Assembly: GCA_021201235.1 (NCBI GenBank)
Contig: JAJQFI010000027.1
Location: 96,897 to 160,896, forward strand
Origin: Oscillospiraceae bacterium
GTDB lineage: Bacteria > Bacillota > Clostridia > Oscillospirales > Ruminococcaceae
Reading direction: 5' to 3'
Length of the DNA stretch: 64,000 nt
In this document: positions 16,030 through 23,690 of the stretch, one piece after another
Numbering within the stretch: position 1 is the stretch's first letter
Layout of the letters: the number at the start of each line of letters is the position of its first letter
Position numbers and translations under genes: made by a program
Notes under the pieces: model-generated
What the model was told of the DNA's origin: nothing
The model's database searches: none
What the model saw: the letters and a program-made list of their open reading frames with translations, nothing else

Positions 16030-16339
16030 TATTATATTCCTCCAAAATCTCATTCTTTGATGTCATATCATCTACCAAGTCAGTAATCAGCGCTATCTCA
16101 GTCGGGGTTAAGCCGGAAACATCAATGCTTTTATTTACCTGACACCCAAGTAGATAATCGGTACTGACACGATATATAGTTGCTATACGGATAAGTATGT
16201 CATAAGACGGCTGTCTGGTGTTATTCTCGTATGCGCTGACCTGACGTTTATTAACTCCTATCAGAGCTGCAAGTTGTTCCTGCCTCAGTCTCTTGTCAAG
16301 TCTCAGTTGCTTTAGTCTGCTTCCCATCGAATCGGTCAT
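16022..16339 (-). CDS. XRE-family regulator of the recombinase operon
   Basis: A 105-residue regulator. Residues 5-62 form a Cro/CI-type HTH ('MGSRLKQLRLDKRLRQEQLA', 'VNKRQVSAYENNTRQPSYDI'), followed by a short C-terminal helix pair ('LTPTEIALITDLVDDM') for dimerisation. GGAAAGG precedes the ATG at 16337-16339; a GTG-free upstream extension to 16360 is less likely. It is the first gene of the leftward recombinase operon. The inverted repeat AGTCCGC/GCGGACT at 16403-16421 lies just upstream of a -10-like TATATT, so autorepression is likely. Confidence 0.8.
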   Translation of the reverse strand: MTDSMGSRLKQLRLDKRLRQEQLAALIGVNKRQVSAYENNTRQPSYDILIRIATIYRVSTDYLLGCQVNKSIDVSGLTPTEIALITDLVDDMTSKNEILEEYNIG

Positions 16340-16402
16340 GTTCCTGCCTTTCCGCACCATGATAGCTATGTATTCTTACCTATTTATAATATAGCAGAAA
16401 TT

Positions 16403-16421
16403 AGTCCGCATTTGGCGGACT
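16403..16421. promoter_or_regulatory. Inverted repeat, likely XRE operator
   Basis: AGTCCGC-N5-GCGGACT, perfect 7-bp arms, about 65 bp upstream of the XRE start and near the -35 position of its promoter. Confidence 0.55.
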
Positions 16422-16433
16422 TGATTCGCCTTT

Positions 16434-16621
16434 TTGCAGACTTTTGTATTTTTTATCTACATGATGCACCTGTACTGATAAAATAATTCGTATGGACATC
16501 TGAACATAGCGTTACAAATTTTGCAGTCTTGCAACCTTGCAGTCTTACACTCAAAACCCGCAATAAATCAAGGTTTTAGAACTCTGAGAACAACAGGCTT
16601 TCTAAAAAGCTTTGCAGTCTT
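16434..16621 (+). repeat. Short direct repeats TTGCAGTCTT
   Basis: TTGCAGTCTT occurs exactly at 16521-16530, 16537-16546 and 16612-16621, with a one-base variant TTGCAGACTT at 16434-16443. They fall in the 449-bp gap between divergent regulators, beside a RepA-like ATPase gene. They could be iterons of an origin or binding sites of a regulator. No gene is visible in this gap. Confidence 0.5.
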
Positions 16622-16702
16622 GACTGAACTTTTGCAAACCTCAGTGATGCTGAATATTTGAAAACACCAAATCATCAAGTCCAACTAAGACCATTATACA
16701 TT

Positions 16703-16726
16703 ATATGGTGATAATCTTCACCATAT
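16703..16726. promoter_or_regulatory. Inverted repeat, likely operator of the small HTH gene
   Basis: ATATGGTG-N8-CACCATAT, perfect 8-bp arms, 20 bp upstream of a TATAAT (16747-16752) that could be the -10 box of the gene at 16789. Confidence 0.55.
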
Positions 16727-16788
16727 CTTTTTTGAAAAGTCTTCATTATAATTGAATCAACAGGACTAAATGCAAGGAGGCGTACAGA

Positions 16789-16995
16789 TTGTTTGACTAT
16801 TCTCCACTTTGGGCAACAATGAAGTCAAAGAACATATCACAATATGACCTCCTCAATTTGGGAGTAGATAAGCATATGCTTGACAAGTTAAGGCATAATC
16901 AGAATATAACGGTTCTGACACTCGCAAAACTTTGCACGATACTTGACTGTACGCCCAACGACATACTTCACATAAATAAAGACACCGATAAATAA
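16789..16995 (+). CDS. Small Cro/CI-type HTH protein
   Basis: A 68-residue regulator that is almost only a helix-turn-helix (HTH_26-like): 'YSPLWATMKSKNISQYDLL' and 'VDKHMLDKLRHNQNITVLTL', ending 'LCTILDCTPNDIL', the usual last helix. The start is TTG 16789, with AAGGAGG eight bases upstream. It is divergent from the XRE gene and likely forms a switch with it, through the inverted repeats between them. The terminator repeat at 16978-17042 follows and overlaps its last codons. Confidence 0.75.
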   Translation: MFDYSPLWATMKSKNISQYDLLNLGVDKHMLDKLRHNQNITVLTLAKLCTILDCTPNDILHINKDTDK

Positions 16996-17042
16996 TCACT
17001 GGCTCTGGGTTAAGATGCCCAAGAACCAGTGATTTTTCTTTA
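16978..17042. terminator. Terminator repeat, copy 1
   Basis: AATCACTGG-c-TCT pairs with AGA-a-CCAGTGATT, then TTTTTCTTT. About 85 percent identical to 18200-18267, including the bases encoding the end of the HTH gene. Confidence 0.8.
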
Positions 17043-17087
17043 ACCTCGCTTATACCATAGCTCTGCGATATTTTTAAAAATTCCCTC

Positions 17088-17116
17088 TTGAACAAGAGGC
17101 AATTTTATGGTACAAT
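17088..17116 (+). promoter_or_regulatory. Promoter of PD-(D/E)XK gene
   Basis: TTGAAC at 17088-17093, 17-nt spacer, TACAAT at 17111-17116; the start codon is 35 bp on. Confidence 0.7.
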
Positions 17117-17150
17117 ATAGGTGCAAGTAGGAATAGAAGGATGTGAGCGG

Positions 17151-17960
17151 ATGATAAATCAGGAACTCCTGCGTCAGCAAAATCTGGAGATAATAAAAAA
17201 TATCAAAATCTTCGATGACGATTTCCTGAGATTGATTTTCGATGGGGACCCAGAAGCAACAGCGTTACTATTGAACGTAGTCTTCGATAGAAACGACATG
17301 GTCGTTACAATGGTAATTGGTCAACGTGAAATAAAGGGCATAGAAGGTCATTCGGTTAAGCTCGACATAATGGCAACCGATGGCGAAGGTAACGCTTACG
17401 ACATTGAGGTTCAGCGTCAGGATAAAGGTAACTTGCCACTTAGAGCGAGGTACAACAGTAGCATGATGGATACTGTTCTGCTACCTGCAGGTGAGGATTA
17501 CTCAAAGCTTGTTCCAACCTATGTTATTTTCTTTACTGAGAAGGACACAATCGGCGACAATGAGCCTTTACACCATTACATGATGCAAGACATCAAGACC
17601 GGTCACATTTTAGGCGACGAGAAGCATATAATTTTTGTAAACGGAGAAAATAAAGACGAATCGACACGCTTGGGGCAATTAATGCACGACTTCAAATGCA
17701 CCTCGGCAGATGATATGTATTTCGATGTCCTTGCTAAACGTGTCAGACACTTCAAAGAAGCTGAAGGAGGTATCACTCAAATGTGCAAACTGATAGAAGA
17801 CATGAGAAACGAAGCTGCATTAGACGCAGCCATTACATCGGCAGTCGATACAGCAAGACGTTATGGAGTTTCTGAAGAGGCAATTCTCGCTGATATTATG
17901 AAACAGTTTAAATTGTCTGAAGCAGAGGCTAAGGACTATATGCTCAAGAAATCTGCATAA
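17151..17960 (+). CDS. PD-(D/E)XK nuclease family transposase (Rpn-like)
   Basis: A 269-residue protein of the PDDEXK_2 / Rpn family. The nuclease core is seen as 'KLDIMATDGEGNAYDIEVQR' (Asp ... E-x-Q, with the Q/R variant of the motif) at about residues 65-85, followed by 'LPLRARYNSSMMDTVLLPAG'. The C-terminal 60 residues form a helical tail ('YGVSEEAILADIMKQFKLSE'). Rpn proteins promote RecA-independent recombination, but the physiological role here is unknown. The ATG at 17151 has AAGGA upstream. The gene lies between two copies of a terminator repeat. Confidence 0.85.
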   Translation: MINQELLRQQNLEIIKNIKIFDDDFLRLIFDGDPEATALLLNVVFDRNDMVVTMVIGQREIKGIEGHSVKLDIMATDGEGNAYDIEVQRQDKGNLPLRARYNSSMMDTVLLPAGEDYSKLVPTYVIFFTEKDTIGDNEPLHHYMMQDIKTGHILGDEKHIIFVNGENKDESTRLGQLMHDFKCTSADDMYFDVLAKRVRHFKEAEGGITQMCKLIEDMRNEAALDAAITSAVDTARRYGVSEEAILADIMKQFKLSEAEAKDYMLKKSA

Positions 17961-17982
17961 TCTTTCGAAGATATTCAATCAA

Positions 17983-18156
17983 ATGAGCAAGATTATGGAT
18001 GATTTTCTGAAAGAAGTCACTGTGATGACGGCGATTGATATATGGGGAGAACTCGAACTTTCTGAAGATAAAATCCTCAATAAGCTCATGAACAAATATG
18101 ACCTTAATAGGATTGAAGCCGAGGCTTATCTTGCGAAAAGCAAAATAAGTGCCTAA
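17983..18156 (+). CDS. 57-residue ORF, duplicate of the nuclease C-terminal tail
   Basis: A small reading frame directly after the nuclease gene. Its residues 15-57 ('TAIDIWGELELSEDKILNKL', then 'NRIEAEAYLAK') repeat the pattern of the nuclease tail ('TARRYGVSEEAILADIMKQF', 'SEAEAKDYMLKK'). It therefore looks like a leftover tail of a second family member or a free tail peptide. The ATG at 17983 has no strong ribosome binding site, so translation is doubtful. The element's second terminator repeat follows. Confidence 0.45.
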   Translation: MSKIMDDFLKEVTVMTAIDIWGELELSEDKILNKLMNKYDLNRIEAEAYLAKSKISA

Positions 18157-18199
18157 ATTTCATTGAATCACTCAAATGGAAGTTTTCATCCCCATAGCA

Positions 18200-18267
18200 A
18201 AAGACACTGATAAATAAATCACTGGCTCTGAGTTGTAGACACTCAAGAACCAGTGATTTTTTCTTTA
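18200..18267. terminator. Terminator repeat, copy 2
   Basis: Same hairpin as 16978-17042 with TTTTTT on the plus strand; on the minus strand it overlaps the recombinase stop codon. It duplicates sequence that in copy 1 belongs to the end of an HTH gene. Confidence 0.8.
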
Positions 18268-20823
18268 TTCCTCATCCAGCGACGGATAAAGCCATTTTCC
18301 ATCTTCGCCCTTAGTCATTCCGGAGTCCAACATATATTTTTCAAGAGCTTTCTGAAATAAATCTTCACTCTTGAATACAATTTTCATGCTATCACCGTTC
18401 AGATAAACCGCTTCTACAAATGACTCCACCAACTCCCGTGACAATCCGTTTATTCGTGGACGTTCACGAGCTTCTTTTGTGACTTTCTGAACACAGTCCA
18501 TGGGCTCATTTTCTACACGAAACCACTCTCTTATTTCTTGGATTTTGCCCTCCAAGGCTTCAATCTTTTCTGAAAGTTCTTGTTTCTTTTTGAGATATGC
18601 GGTTTTATCTATTACGCCATCGGCATAAACTTCATACTGTCGCATTTTCTCCGCTTTCAGAATATCCAAATCGCTTAACAACTTTTCTTCCGACTCAGGC
18701 AGTCCAATCTGAACGGTACTCTTTGATTCTTTTTTCTGAATCTTATCCTGTAGAAAAAGTGCTGACTCGATTACATTCTGAATAGCATAAGCTACTGCCG
18801 TATTTATAGTTGACTCTCTGTAAAAGTCACTGTAGCATTTAGAAAAACTACCTACTGACCTTTTAGTACTACAGACAAAACTGCCTTCACCGTGTCTAAT
18901 CGAATATGACAGTAATCTGTTGCAGTTTCCACAGCGAACAATTCCCTTTAAAGGATACTCGCACGGTGTCTTGTATGACATCGGACTTATTGTACGAACT
19001 GCTCTTTGTGCATTATAGAACTCCTCATGTGTCACTATCGCTTCATGAGCGTTCTCTGCTATAGTCCTGTCTTCCATAGGTACAGTTCTGTGAGTGCTAC
19101 TTCCTAACGCTATTTTTCGGTACTTTCCCATGACCAATGCTCCTGTATACTCGTATTTTCTGAGCATACCACTTACAATAGGAGGCTTCCATAGCATTTC
19201 ACTTTCAGGTGCCATATACACCGATTTCCCAAGTGTCTTTTTCGTCATCTTAGCATACAGTCCCGGCGTAGGAATCTGTGCTCTATTCATTTCTGCGGCA
19301 ATCTGCTTGGTATTCTTCCCTTCAAGCGCAAGGTCAAATACTTTTCTCACATACTTGGATGCAACGGGGTCGATTACCCAACGCTGTTTGCTGCTGCTAT
19401 CCCATGTATAACCGAACGGCACTACAGAAGAAGTAGCACATCCTTGCTTCCATTTTGTCTCAAGGGATGAACGAACCTTTTTAGAGACATCACGGCTGTA
19501 CAAGCTGTTTATGAGGTTGCTCACTGCAAAGTCAAGACCTGCTGTCGTCCCAAGATAATTAGAGCTATCGAAATTATTGTTTACGGCAATGAATCGGATA
19601 CCGAGCATAGGAAATATCTGCTCAATGTAGTCTCCGACACCGATATAATCCCTGCCAAGTCGTGAAAGATCTTTGACAAGAATACAATCTATCTCACCGC
19701 TTTGAGCGTCTTTCATCATGCGCTGAAATCCGGGTCGGTTGAAGTTTGTTCCCGTATACCCGTCATCAATATATTCCCTTGTGCCACAAAGAAAATCGTC
19801 CTTGCCATCAATATAGCTCAGCAGTAATTCCCTCTGATTTTCAATGCTGTTACTCTCGTCCTTGTTATCCTTTCCCAAGTCGCCATCCGACATTGAAAGG
19901 CGTAAGTACAGCGCAATAGCTTTATCTTTCATTTTCATCACCTCCGACACAATCCAACCACTGCTTATATACATCATTACATTTGAAGCGAATCTCGATT
20001 GAATTATCCATACCGACATATATAGCATCCTCGTCGTGTTCTCTTTCAAGCAAGACATGACGAACCGTATATGTTCACTGTCAAGCTTCAAGAGCTGACT
20101 TTTCACTATCTCAGAGGGCTTGTCGTCGCCGGAGATTCGGATTGTCTTTCGTCTTGAACATACCGTTTCAACCAGTAAATCTAAGATTTCGTTAAGCTGT
20201 TCTTGGTCATAAGGGTATTCTGCAAGTAAAGAATCGAAATCGAGCTGACTCAAGAAATACTCCCTATAGCTCGAATATTCATCTATTCTTTCGACTCTGT
20301 TCCCAGACTCGTCGGAATGAATGATAGACTCAATATCGCTAAAATCAGTATTATTCTTATCAGTATTATTACTGTTTGATTTTCGTGATTCTGGAATCAT
20401 GATTTCCATGAACCCAGAATCATGATTTTCATGATTCTTGATTTCTGATTTTCGCAGTACCCCGTCGAACTTCTTGACATAAATCTTTGTAGGCTTTCCC
20501 TGCCCTGGATTCTTCCGCTCAATCAAGCCTTTTGCCTCAAGCTCCACTAGCAGTTTTGTTGCTTTTTGGTTTGCACACCTTAAATCTCTTTGTATGTATT
20601 TCAGTGTGTAGTAGATAAACGCTTTGCCGTCTTCATCAAACCACCCGTTTCGCATTGACAAAGTCATTCTGTCAAGCATCAAACTGTAAAGGACTTTGGC
20701 AGTAACCGATAAGTCGTCGAAGCACCGTTCCGTGAACAAGACCTTTGGCATTCGGAAAAACGTATACTGGTCTGCCTCATTTCCGTAAAAATACGGAAGG
20801 TCAAGGTGTTCCATCTCGTTCAT
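18265..20823 (-). CDS. RepA_N replication initiator fused in frame to a large serine recombinase
   Basis: One open frame of 852 codons. Residues 1-110 are a RepA_N initiator ('YFYGNEADQYTFFRMPKVLF' onward), with a DUF6017-like region to about residue 262 ('RISGDDKPSEIVKSQLL'). The fold stops at 'CLKENTT' near 20040. About 35 out-of-frame residues follow, then a complete Tn4451-type recombinase (residues 298-852): 'IALYLRLSMSDGD' with catalytic Ser, 'DLSRLGRDYIGVG', zinc ribbon 'CGNCNRLLSYS...FVC' and a coiled coil. The ATG at 20823 overlaps the upstream stop (ATGA) and has GAAGG. The recombinase also has its own start at 19932 behind GGAGG, so it can be made alone (555 residues). Confidence 0.8.
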   Translation of the reverse strand: MNEMEHLDLPYFYGNEADQYTFFRMPKVLFTERCFDDLSVTAKVLYSLMLDRMTLSMRNGWFDEDGKAFIYYTLKYIQRDLRCANQKATKLLVELEAKGLIERKNPGQGKPTKIYVKKFDGVLRKSEIKNHENHDSGFMEIMIPESRKSNSNNTDKNNTDFSDIESIIHSDESGNRVERIDEYSSYREYFLSQLDFDSLLAEYPYDQEQLNEILDLLVETVCSRRKTIRISGDDKPSEIVKSQLLKLDSEHIRFVMSCLKENTTRMLYMSVWIIQSRFASNVMMYISSGWIVSEVMKMKDKAIALYLRLSMSDGDLGKDNKDESNSIENQRELLLSYIDGKDDFLCGTREYIDDGYTGTNFNRPGFQRMMKDAQSGEIDCILVKDLSRLGRDYIGVGDYIEQIFPMLGIRFIAVNNNFDSSNYLGTTAGLDFAVSNLINSLYSRDVSKKVRSSLETKWKQGCATSSVVPFGYTWDSSSKQRWVIDPVASKYVRKVFDLALEGKNTKQIAAEMNRAQIPTPGLYAKMTKKTLGKSVYMAPESEMLWKPPIVSGMLRKYEYTGALVMGKYRKIALGSSTHRTVPMEDRTIAENAHEAIVTHEEFYNAQRAVRTISPMSYKTPCEYPLKGIVRCGNCNRLLSYSIRHGEGSFVCSTKRSVGSFSKCYSDFYRESTINTAVAYAIQNVIESALFLQDKIQKKESKSTVQIGLPESEEKLLSDLDILKAEKMRQYEVYADGVIDKTAYLKKKQELSEKIEALEGKIQEIREWFRVENEPMDCVQKVTKEARERPRINGLSRELVESFVEAVYLNGDSMKIVFKSEDLFQKALEKYMLDSGMTKGEDGKWLYPSLDEE
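19922..20040 (-). pseudogene. C-terminal tail of a deleted serine recombinase
   Basis: In a frame different from the fusion ORF, about 38 codons ending at TAA 19922-19924 read 'EDAIYVGMDNSIEIRFKCND' and on to the stop. This is the pattern of the last strand and helix of a large serine recombinase, and its stop overlaps the next recombinase's start, as in tandem recombinase operons. A deletion appears to have removed the rest of that gene and joined its tail to RepA_N. Confidence 0.55.
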
Positions 20824-21044
20824 TGCCATACCTTCGTTTCTTTGACGATTTCTCTTAAGCAGTAGCCGATGCACGGATAGAATCTTCCGTAGGGACAGTC
20901 GTTACAGCTTTCGCCATCTGCTTCCTTGACTTTTTCAAGGTAGTAGCAGACTTTTAGTCTGCATCCGCCTCTCCTTTTCCAGAAATAACAGTAGGCGCAG
21001 TCTTTAGGCTTGTCCTCAGAATATCTCTCCTTGACTTCACCCAT
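20820..21044 (-). CDS. Cysteine-rich small protein
   Basis: A 74-residue protein with eleven cysteines arranged as 'CAYCYFWKRRGGCRLKVCYY' and 'CNDCPYGRFYPCIGYC'. The spacing suggests one or two structural zinc or Fe-S sites, but I cannot assign a family or function. It is encoded between a small membrane peptide and RepA_N; its stop overlaps the RepA_N start (ATGA) and its start overlaps the preceding stop. These overlaps indicate a translationally coupled set: peptide, Cys-rich protein, RepA_N. Confidence 0.65.
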   Translation of the reverse strand: MGEVKERYSEDKPKDCAYCYFWKRRGGCRLKVCYYLEKVKEADGESCNDCPYGRFYPCIGYCLREIVKETKVWQ

Positions 21045-21180
21045 CGTCTGCTGTCTCCTGTTCTTTTTCTTCTGTCAACACTTCCATCCGACGGTCAGCC
21101 ATTGCACCGACTCGCATACAGCAGTAGACAATAGCGACTGCCATAAGTGCCGCCGCTACAACCAAGCATTTTACTACCAT
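21037..21180 (-). CDS. 47-residue membrane peptide
   Basis: Small reading frame starting at ATG 21178-21180 behind GGAAGGTGG. Residues 3-22 ('VKCLVVAAALMAVAIVYCC') are a membrane helix; the rest is charged ('RRMEVLTEEKEQETADDG') and would be cytoplasmic. The stop overlaps the start of the Cys-rich gene. No family recognised; such peptides often sit beside RepA_N genes in clostridial elements. Confidence 0.6.
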   Translation of the reverse strand: MVVKCLVVAAALMAVAIVYCCMRVGAMADRRMEVLTEEKEQETADDG

Positions 21181-21212
21181 CCGTACCACCTTCCTTTCCG
21201 GCTATTTCTAAC

Positions 21213-21311
21213 CTACTTCTTCTTTTTATTGTTTCTGTGGTCTATGAAGCATACAATGCAAATCGCCATCAGAATTACAACTGCCATCGCAAGTATAAAG
21301 CGAAGCATCAT
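21213..21311 (-). CDS. 32-residue membrane peptide
   Basis: ATG 21309-21311 lies behind GAAGGTGATG. The peptide is one membrane helix ('FILAMAVVILMAICIVCFI') with a tail of 'DHRNNKKKK'. It precedes the 47-residue peptide in the same leftward operon. Function unknown. The 240 bp between it and the sigma-like gene hold small hairpins but no gene that I can see. Confidence 0.55.
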   Translation of the reverse strand: MMLRFILAMAVVILMAICIVCFIDHRNNKKKK

Positions 21312-21551
21312 ATTGCATCACCTTCTTTCAGATTATCTGAAGTTTTTTCTTTATTTGAGTGTTTGCCTGTGTTCCCCTTAGAGCCGTTCCTATCCTTTGT
21401 TCAGGACGTATTGCTTTGGCAAGACGTGCGGGAATGCACATTCAGTACCAAGTATCTATCTAAGCAGGCTGTTCAGTTTTCAAGCTACAATGAGAAGGAT
21501 TTTTTGTCCTTTCACTAACACAGACAAGGTATAAGTCTGGACAAGCTGTTT

Positions 21552-22196
21552 TTAAAAAATTTTTTCTTTCTTTTTCTCCAGATACTTTCTCATCCGACGC
21601 AAAGCTTTTTCAGCCGTATCCCTTACCGCCTGACGGGTAATTCCTAAATCTTCCGCGATCTCCTTGTACGAAACTCCGTTAAGGAAATGCTCTGTTATAA
21701 CGTAACGCTGCTTTTTCGTCAGAACATCCATAGCATCCAATGCAATCTTCTTGTTTCTTTCCGCAAAATATATGTCCTCTGCGGAACCGACCGGATCTTT
21801 CAGCTCTTTCCATTCTTCCGAGTAGTCTCCGTACAAAATTACTCTGTAGTAAAAGCGATTGTCGGCGTTATGCCTAAGTCTGTCTTCACCCTCAAGGATG
21901 AGGCGGAAATACCATCCCATATCGTCAAAGTCTGAACCTTTTATGTATGCGGTTCTCATTCCGCAAGAACTTTTGTATTGGAACGATTTCTTTTTTGGAA
22001 AAGGAAACACGGTTGCACGTTCCTCGTCCTGATACACAACGTATCCGTTAGCATATACAGTGACCTCTGAACCCTTTTCACCGTATTTTGCTATTACTTT
22101 CTCGCCGGACTCCACAAGTCTTTTATAGCTTGGTGCCTTTTCATCCTTTTCCGGCAGTTCCCCGATTTCTTTTCTCAATTCATTCAATGTAAGCAC
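21552..22196 (-). CDS. Sigma-70 region 4-like transcription factor of mobile element
   Basis: A 214-residue protein. The C-terminal 75 residues carry a sigma region 4 HTH ('DVLTKKQRYVITEHFLNGVS', then 'YKEIAEDLGITRQAVRDTAE'). The N-terminal 130 residues are unusual and have no sigma region 2 that I can recognise, so it may act as a promoter-specific activator rather than a full sigma. The start is GTG 22196, which has AGGAG seven bases upstream. It probably drives the small-peptide/RepA_N/recombinase genes downstream. Confidence 0.6.
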   Translation of the reverse strand: MLTLNELRKEIGELPEKDEKAPSYKRLVESGEKVIAKYGEKGSEVTVYANGYVVYQDEERATVFPFPKKKSFQYKSSCGMRTAYIKGSDFDDMGWYFRLILEGEDRLRHNADNRFYYRVILYGDYSEEWKELKDPVGSAEDIYFAERNKKIALDAMDVLTKKQRYVITEHFLNGVSYKEIAEDLGITRQAVRDTAEKALRRMRKYLEKKKEKIF

Positions 22197-22256
22197 TACT
22201 ACTCTCCTATCCATCTCGTAAAACGAGCGGTAGGAGATGCCTGTACATACAAAAAT

Positions 22257-22326
22257 AGCAGCAGGAAAAGGTCGCAGACCAGCCCGTTTTTTTTTAAAAC
22301 GGAAGTCTGTGACTTCCCCTGCTGCT
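22257..22326. other. Long compound hairpin
   Basis: Three stacked helices close one 70-nt structure: AGCAGCAGG/CCTGCTGCT, GGTC-g-CAGAC/GTCTG-t-GACT, and CCGTTTT/AAAACGG around a T-rich loop. It lies between the sigma-like gene and the upstream gene. A smaller hairpin CTCGT/ACGAG precedes at 22215-22227. It could be a terminator, an attenuator or a structured RNA. Confidence 0.6.
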
Positions 22327-22358
22327 TTCGCAGTTGACTCTTTTAAATTACGTTCGGC

Positions 22359-22778
22359 TTATTCGCCGATTACTTTCCACTTGGAAATATTGCAAACAGG
22401 AATCTCCAGAAATTCATTCGATTCTGTATACATCATGTACCTTACCGGAATATTGTTCATATTTGCTATCTCCACATCTCTGAGAATTTCATCTGTAAGT
22501 ATGCCTCCAAATACCCACATCTCATCTGATTGAGTCAGCCACTCATGCGACAACATCTCATAATCTTCCCGTCTTAAACGGTTAGATACTGCTACCATAC
22601 TGCTAAAGTAGATCTGTGGAATAAGCGGCAAGTATCCAAATTTAATAAGCTTAATCCCTGTGAGGCAAGCGAGTTCAAATGTAGAATTAAACTTTGGATT
22701 CGCTTCTCCTTTATTTTTCCAATCAATGCCGTTCGGAAAACTCACATACACCTTCGTCAATGGTTTCTTATTTTTCAT
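22359..22778 (-). CDS. DUF4406/DUF7768-like protein (nucleoside deoxyribosyltransferase fold)
   Basis: A 139-residue protein with the layout of nucleoside 2-deoxyribosyltransferase-like DUFs found in phages and mobile elements: strand 'KVYVSFP', a helix with 'ELACLTGIKLIKFGYLPLIP', and 'EMWVFGGILTDEILRDVEIA', where conserved Asp and Glu residues sit. The true substrate is unknown, and no proven catalytic pair is visible. It stands between an XRE gene and the sigma-like gene on the minus strand, 580 nt from the former. Confidence 0.6.
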   Translation of the reverse strand: MKNKKPLTKVYVSFPNGIDWKNKGEANPKFNSTFELACLTGIKLIKFGYLPLIPQIYFSSMVAVSNRLRREDYEMLSHEWLTQSDEMWVFGGILTDEILRDVEIANMNNIPVRYMMYTESNEFLEIPVCNISKWKVIGE

Positions 22779-22894
22779 GAAAATCGCTCCTTAATTTTAT
22801 ATAGTCAAACTGGACTTGTCCCGTTTGCTATCTATATTCTACAGGAAATCGAATTTAATCTCGCCCTCATATTTGTTGCAATTTCTGATGAGTC

Positions 22895-22914
22895 TGTCAA
22901 CAAATATGTTGACA
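22895..22914. promoter_or_regulatory. Palindrome, possible operator
   Basis: TGTCAAC-N6-GTTGACA, perfect arms, in the 198-bp gap upstream of the DUF4406-like gene and next to an XRE gene. Confidence 0.4.
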
Positions 22915-22939
22915 GGGTTTGTCATGACACTCTTGAATG

Positions 22940-22975
22940 AAAAAAGCCACATCATTTCCAAAGAAACAATGTGGC
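22940..22975 (-). terminator. Terminator of XRE gene
   Basis: GCCACAT (22946-22952) pairs with ATGTGGC (22969-22975); the minus strand continues with TTTTTT. It starts two bases past the XRE stop. Confidence 0.75.
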
Positions 22976-22976
22976 G

Positions 22977-23384
22977 TTAAGCTGTTTTGCGACCTACTTT
23001 CAAGCCCTTGATAGTAATGTCTGCTATTTTGTAGAACTCCTCCAATTCCTCCTGCGACAAATCGCCTATTCTTTCAAGTAACATTTTCGCCTTGAAATCT
23101 GCATTTTCAGCCTCTTTATATCGTTTATGTTGCTCCTCATCCTGGCGGAACTTATCTGGAACAAGGTCACTAACAGATATATGTAGTACAGAGGATATTT
23201 CAGCAGCTCTGATTAATGACATTGTGTTTTCACCGGTTTCATACCTGTGGACAACGTTCCTCTCAACGCCAAGCTCAAGTGCAAGCTGATGCTGAGATAA
23301 ACCTGCAGTCTCTCGCCATCTTCTTAAGTTATTGCCTACTTCACGCTTTTCTCTATCCTTTTCAGTTTCTACGAATCTCGGCAC
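22977..23384 (-). CDS. XRE-family transcriptional regulator
   Basis: A 135-residue repressor-type protein. Residues 15-75 form the HTH ('NNLRRWRETAGLSQHQLALE', 'VERNVVHRYETGENTMSLI'), followed by a charged coiled-coil ('RQDEEQHKRYKEAENADF') and a C-terminal helix. The start is GTG 23384 behind GGGAGG at a normal distance; the GTG at 23393 overlaps that site. It is divergently placed from the second XRE gene at 24151. The target may include the palindrome at 22895-22914. Confidence 0.75.
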   Translation of the reverse strand: MPRFVETEKDREKREVGNNLRRWRETAGLSQHQLALELGVERNVVHRYETGENTMSLIRAAEISSVLHISVSDLVPDKFRQDEEQHKRYKEAENADFKAKMLLERIGDLSQEELEEFYKIADITIKGLKVGRKTA

Positions 23385-23419
23385 GCTGTCCACCTCCCTT
23401 ATCTCTTTTTTGTCGACTT

Positions 23420-23647
23420 CTAAGTCCGATTATACACCACTAAACTGTGCTTGTCAGGCAAACGGAAAATCTTTCCGGACGTGTGGAAAACTTTTCCGTA
23501 TTTCGTAATAAAAAATAGCCGGAATAGAAACATACTTAAGCTGAGAGGAACCCTCTTATCCTGATTGGATACAGTAATCCTGTCTCTTGCTTTGATGTTT
23601 CTACCCCGGCTGTGCTCGTATACATTGAATCCGGCTACGCTCGGCAT
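23420..23647 (-). CDS. Doubtful 75-codon ORF
   Basis: Open frame without clear ribosome binding site. 'FNVYEHSRGRNIKARDRI' looks protein-like, but the C-terminal part is AT-driven and hydrophobic. I recognise no family. It occupies a 300-bp gap that otherwise shows no gene; it could be a remnant of a small element gene. Confidence 0.2.
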   Translation of the reverse strand: MPSVAGFNVYEHSRGRNIKARDRITVSNQDKRVPLSLSMFLFRLFFITKYGKVFHTSGKIFRLPDKHSLVVYNRT

Positions 23648-23690
23648 TTGATGTAGAAATACCTATTTTGTTTTTGTAATCTTGCGATAG

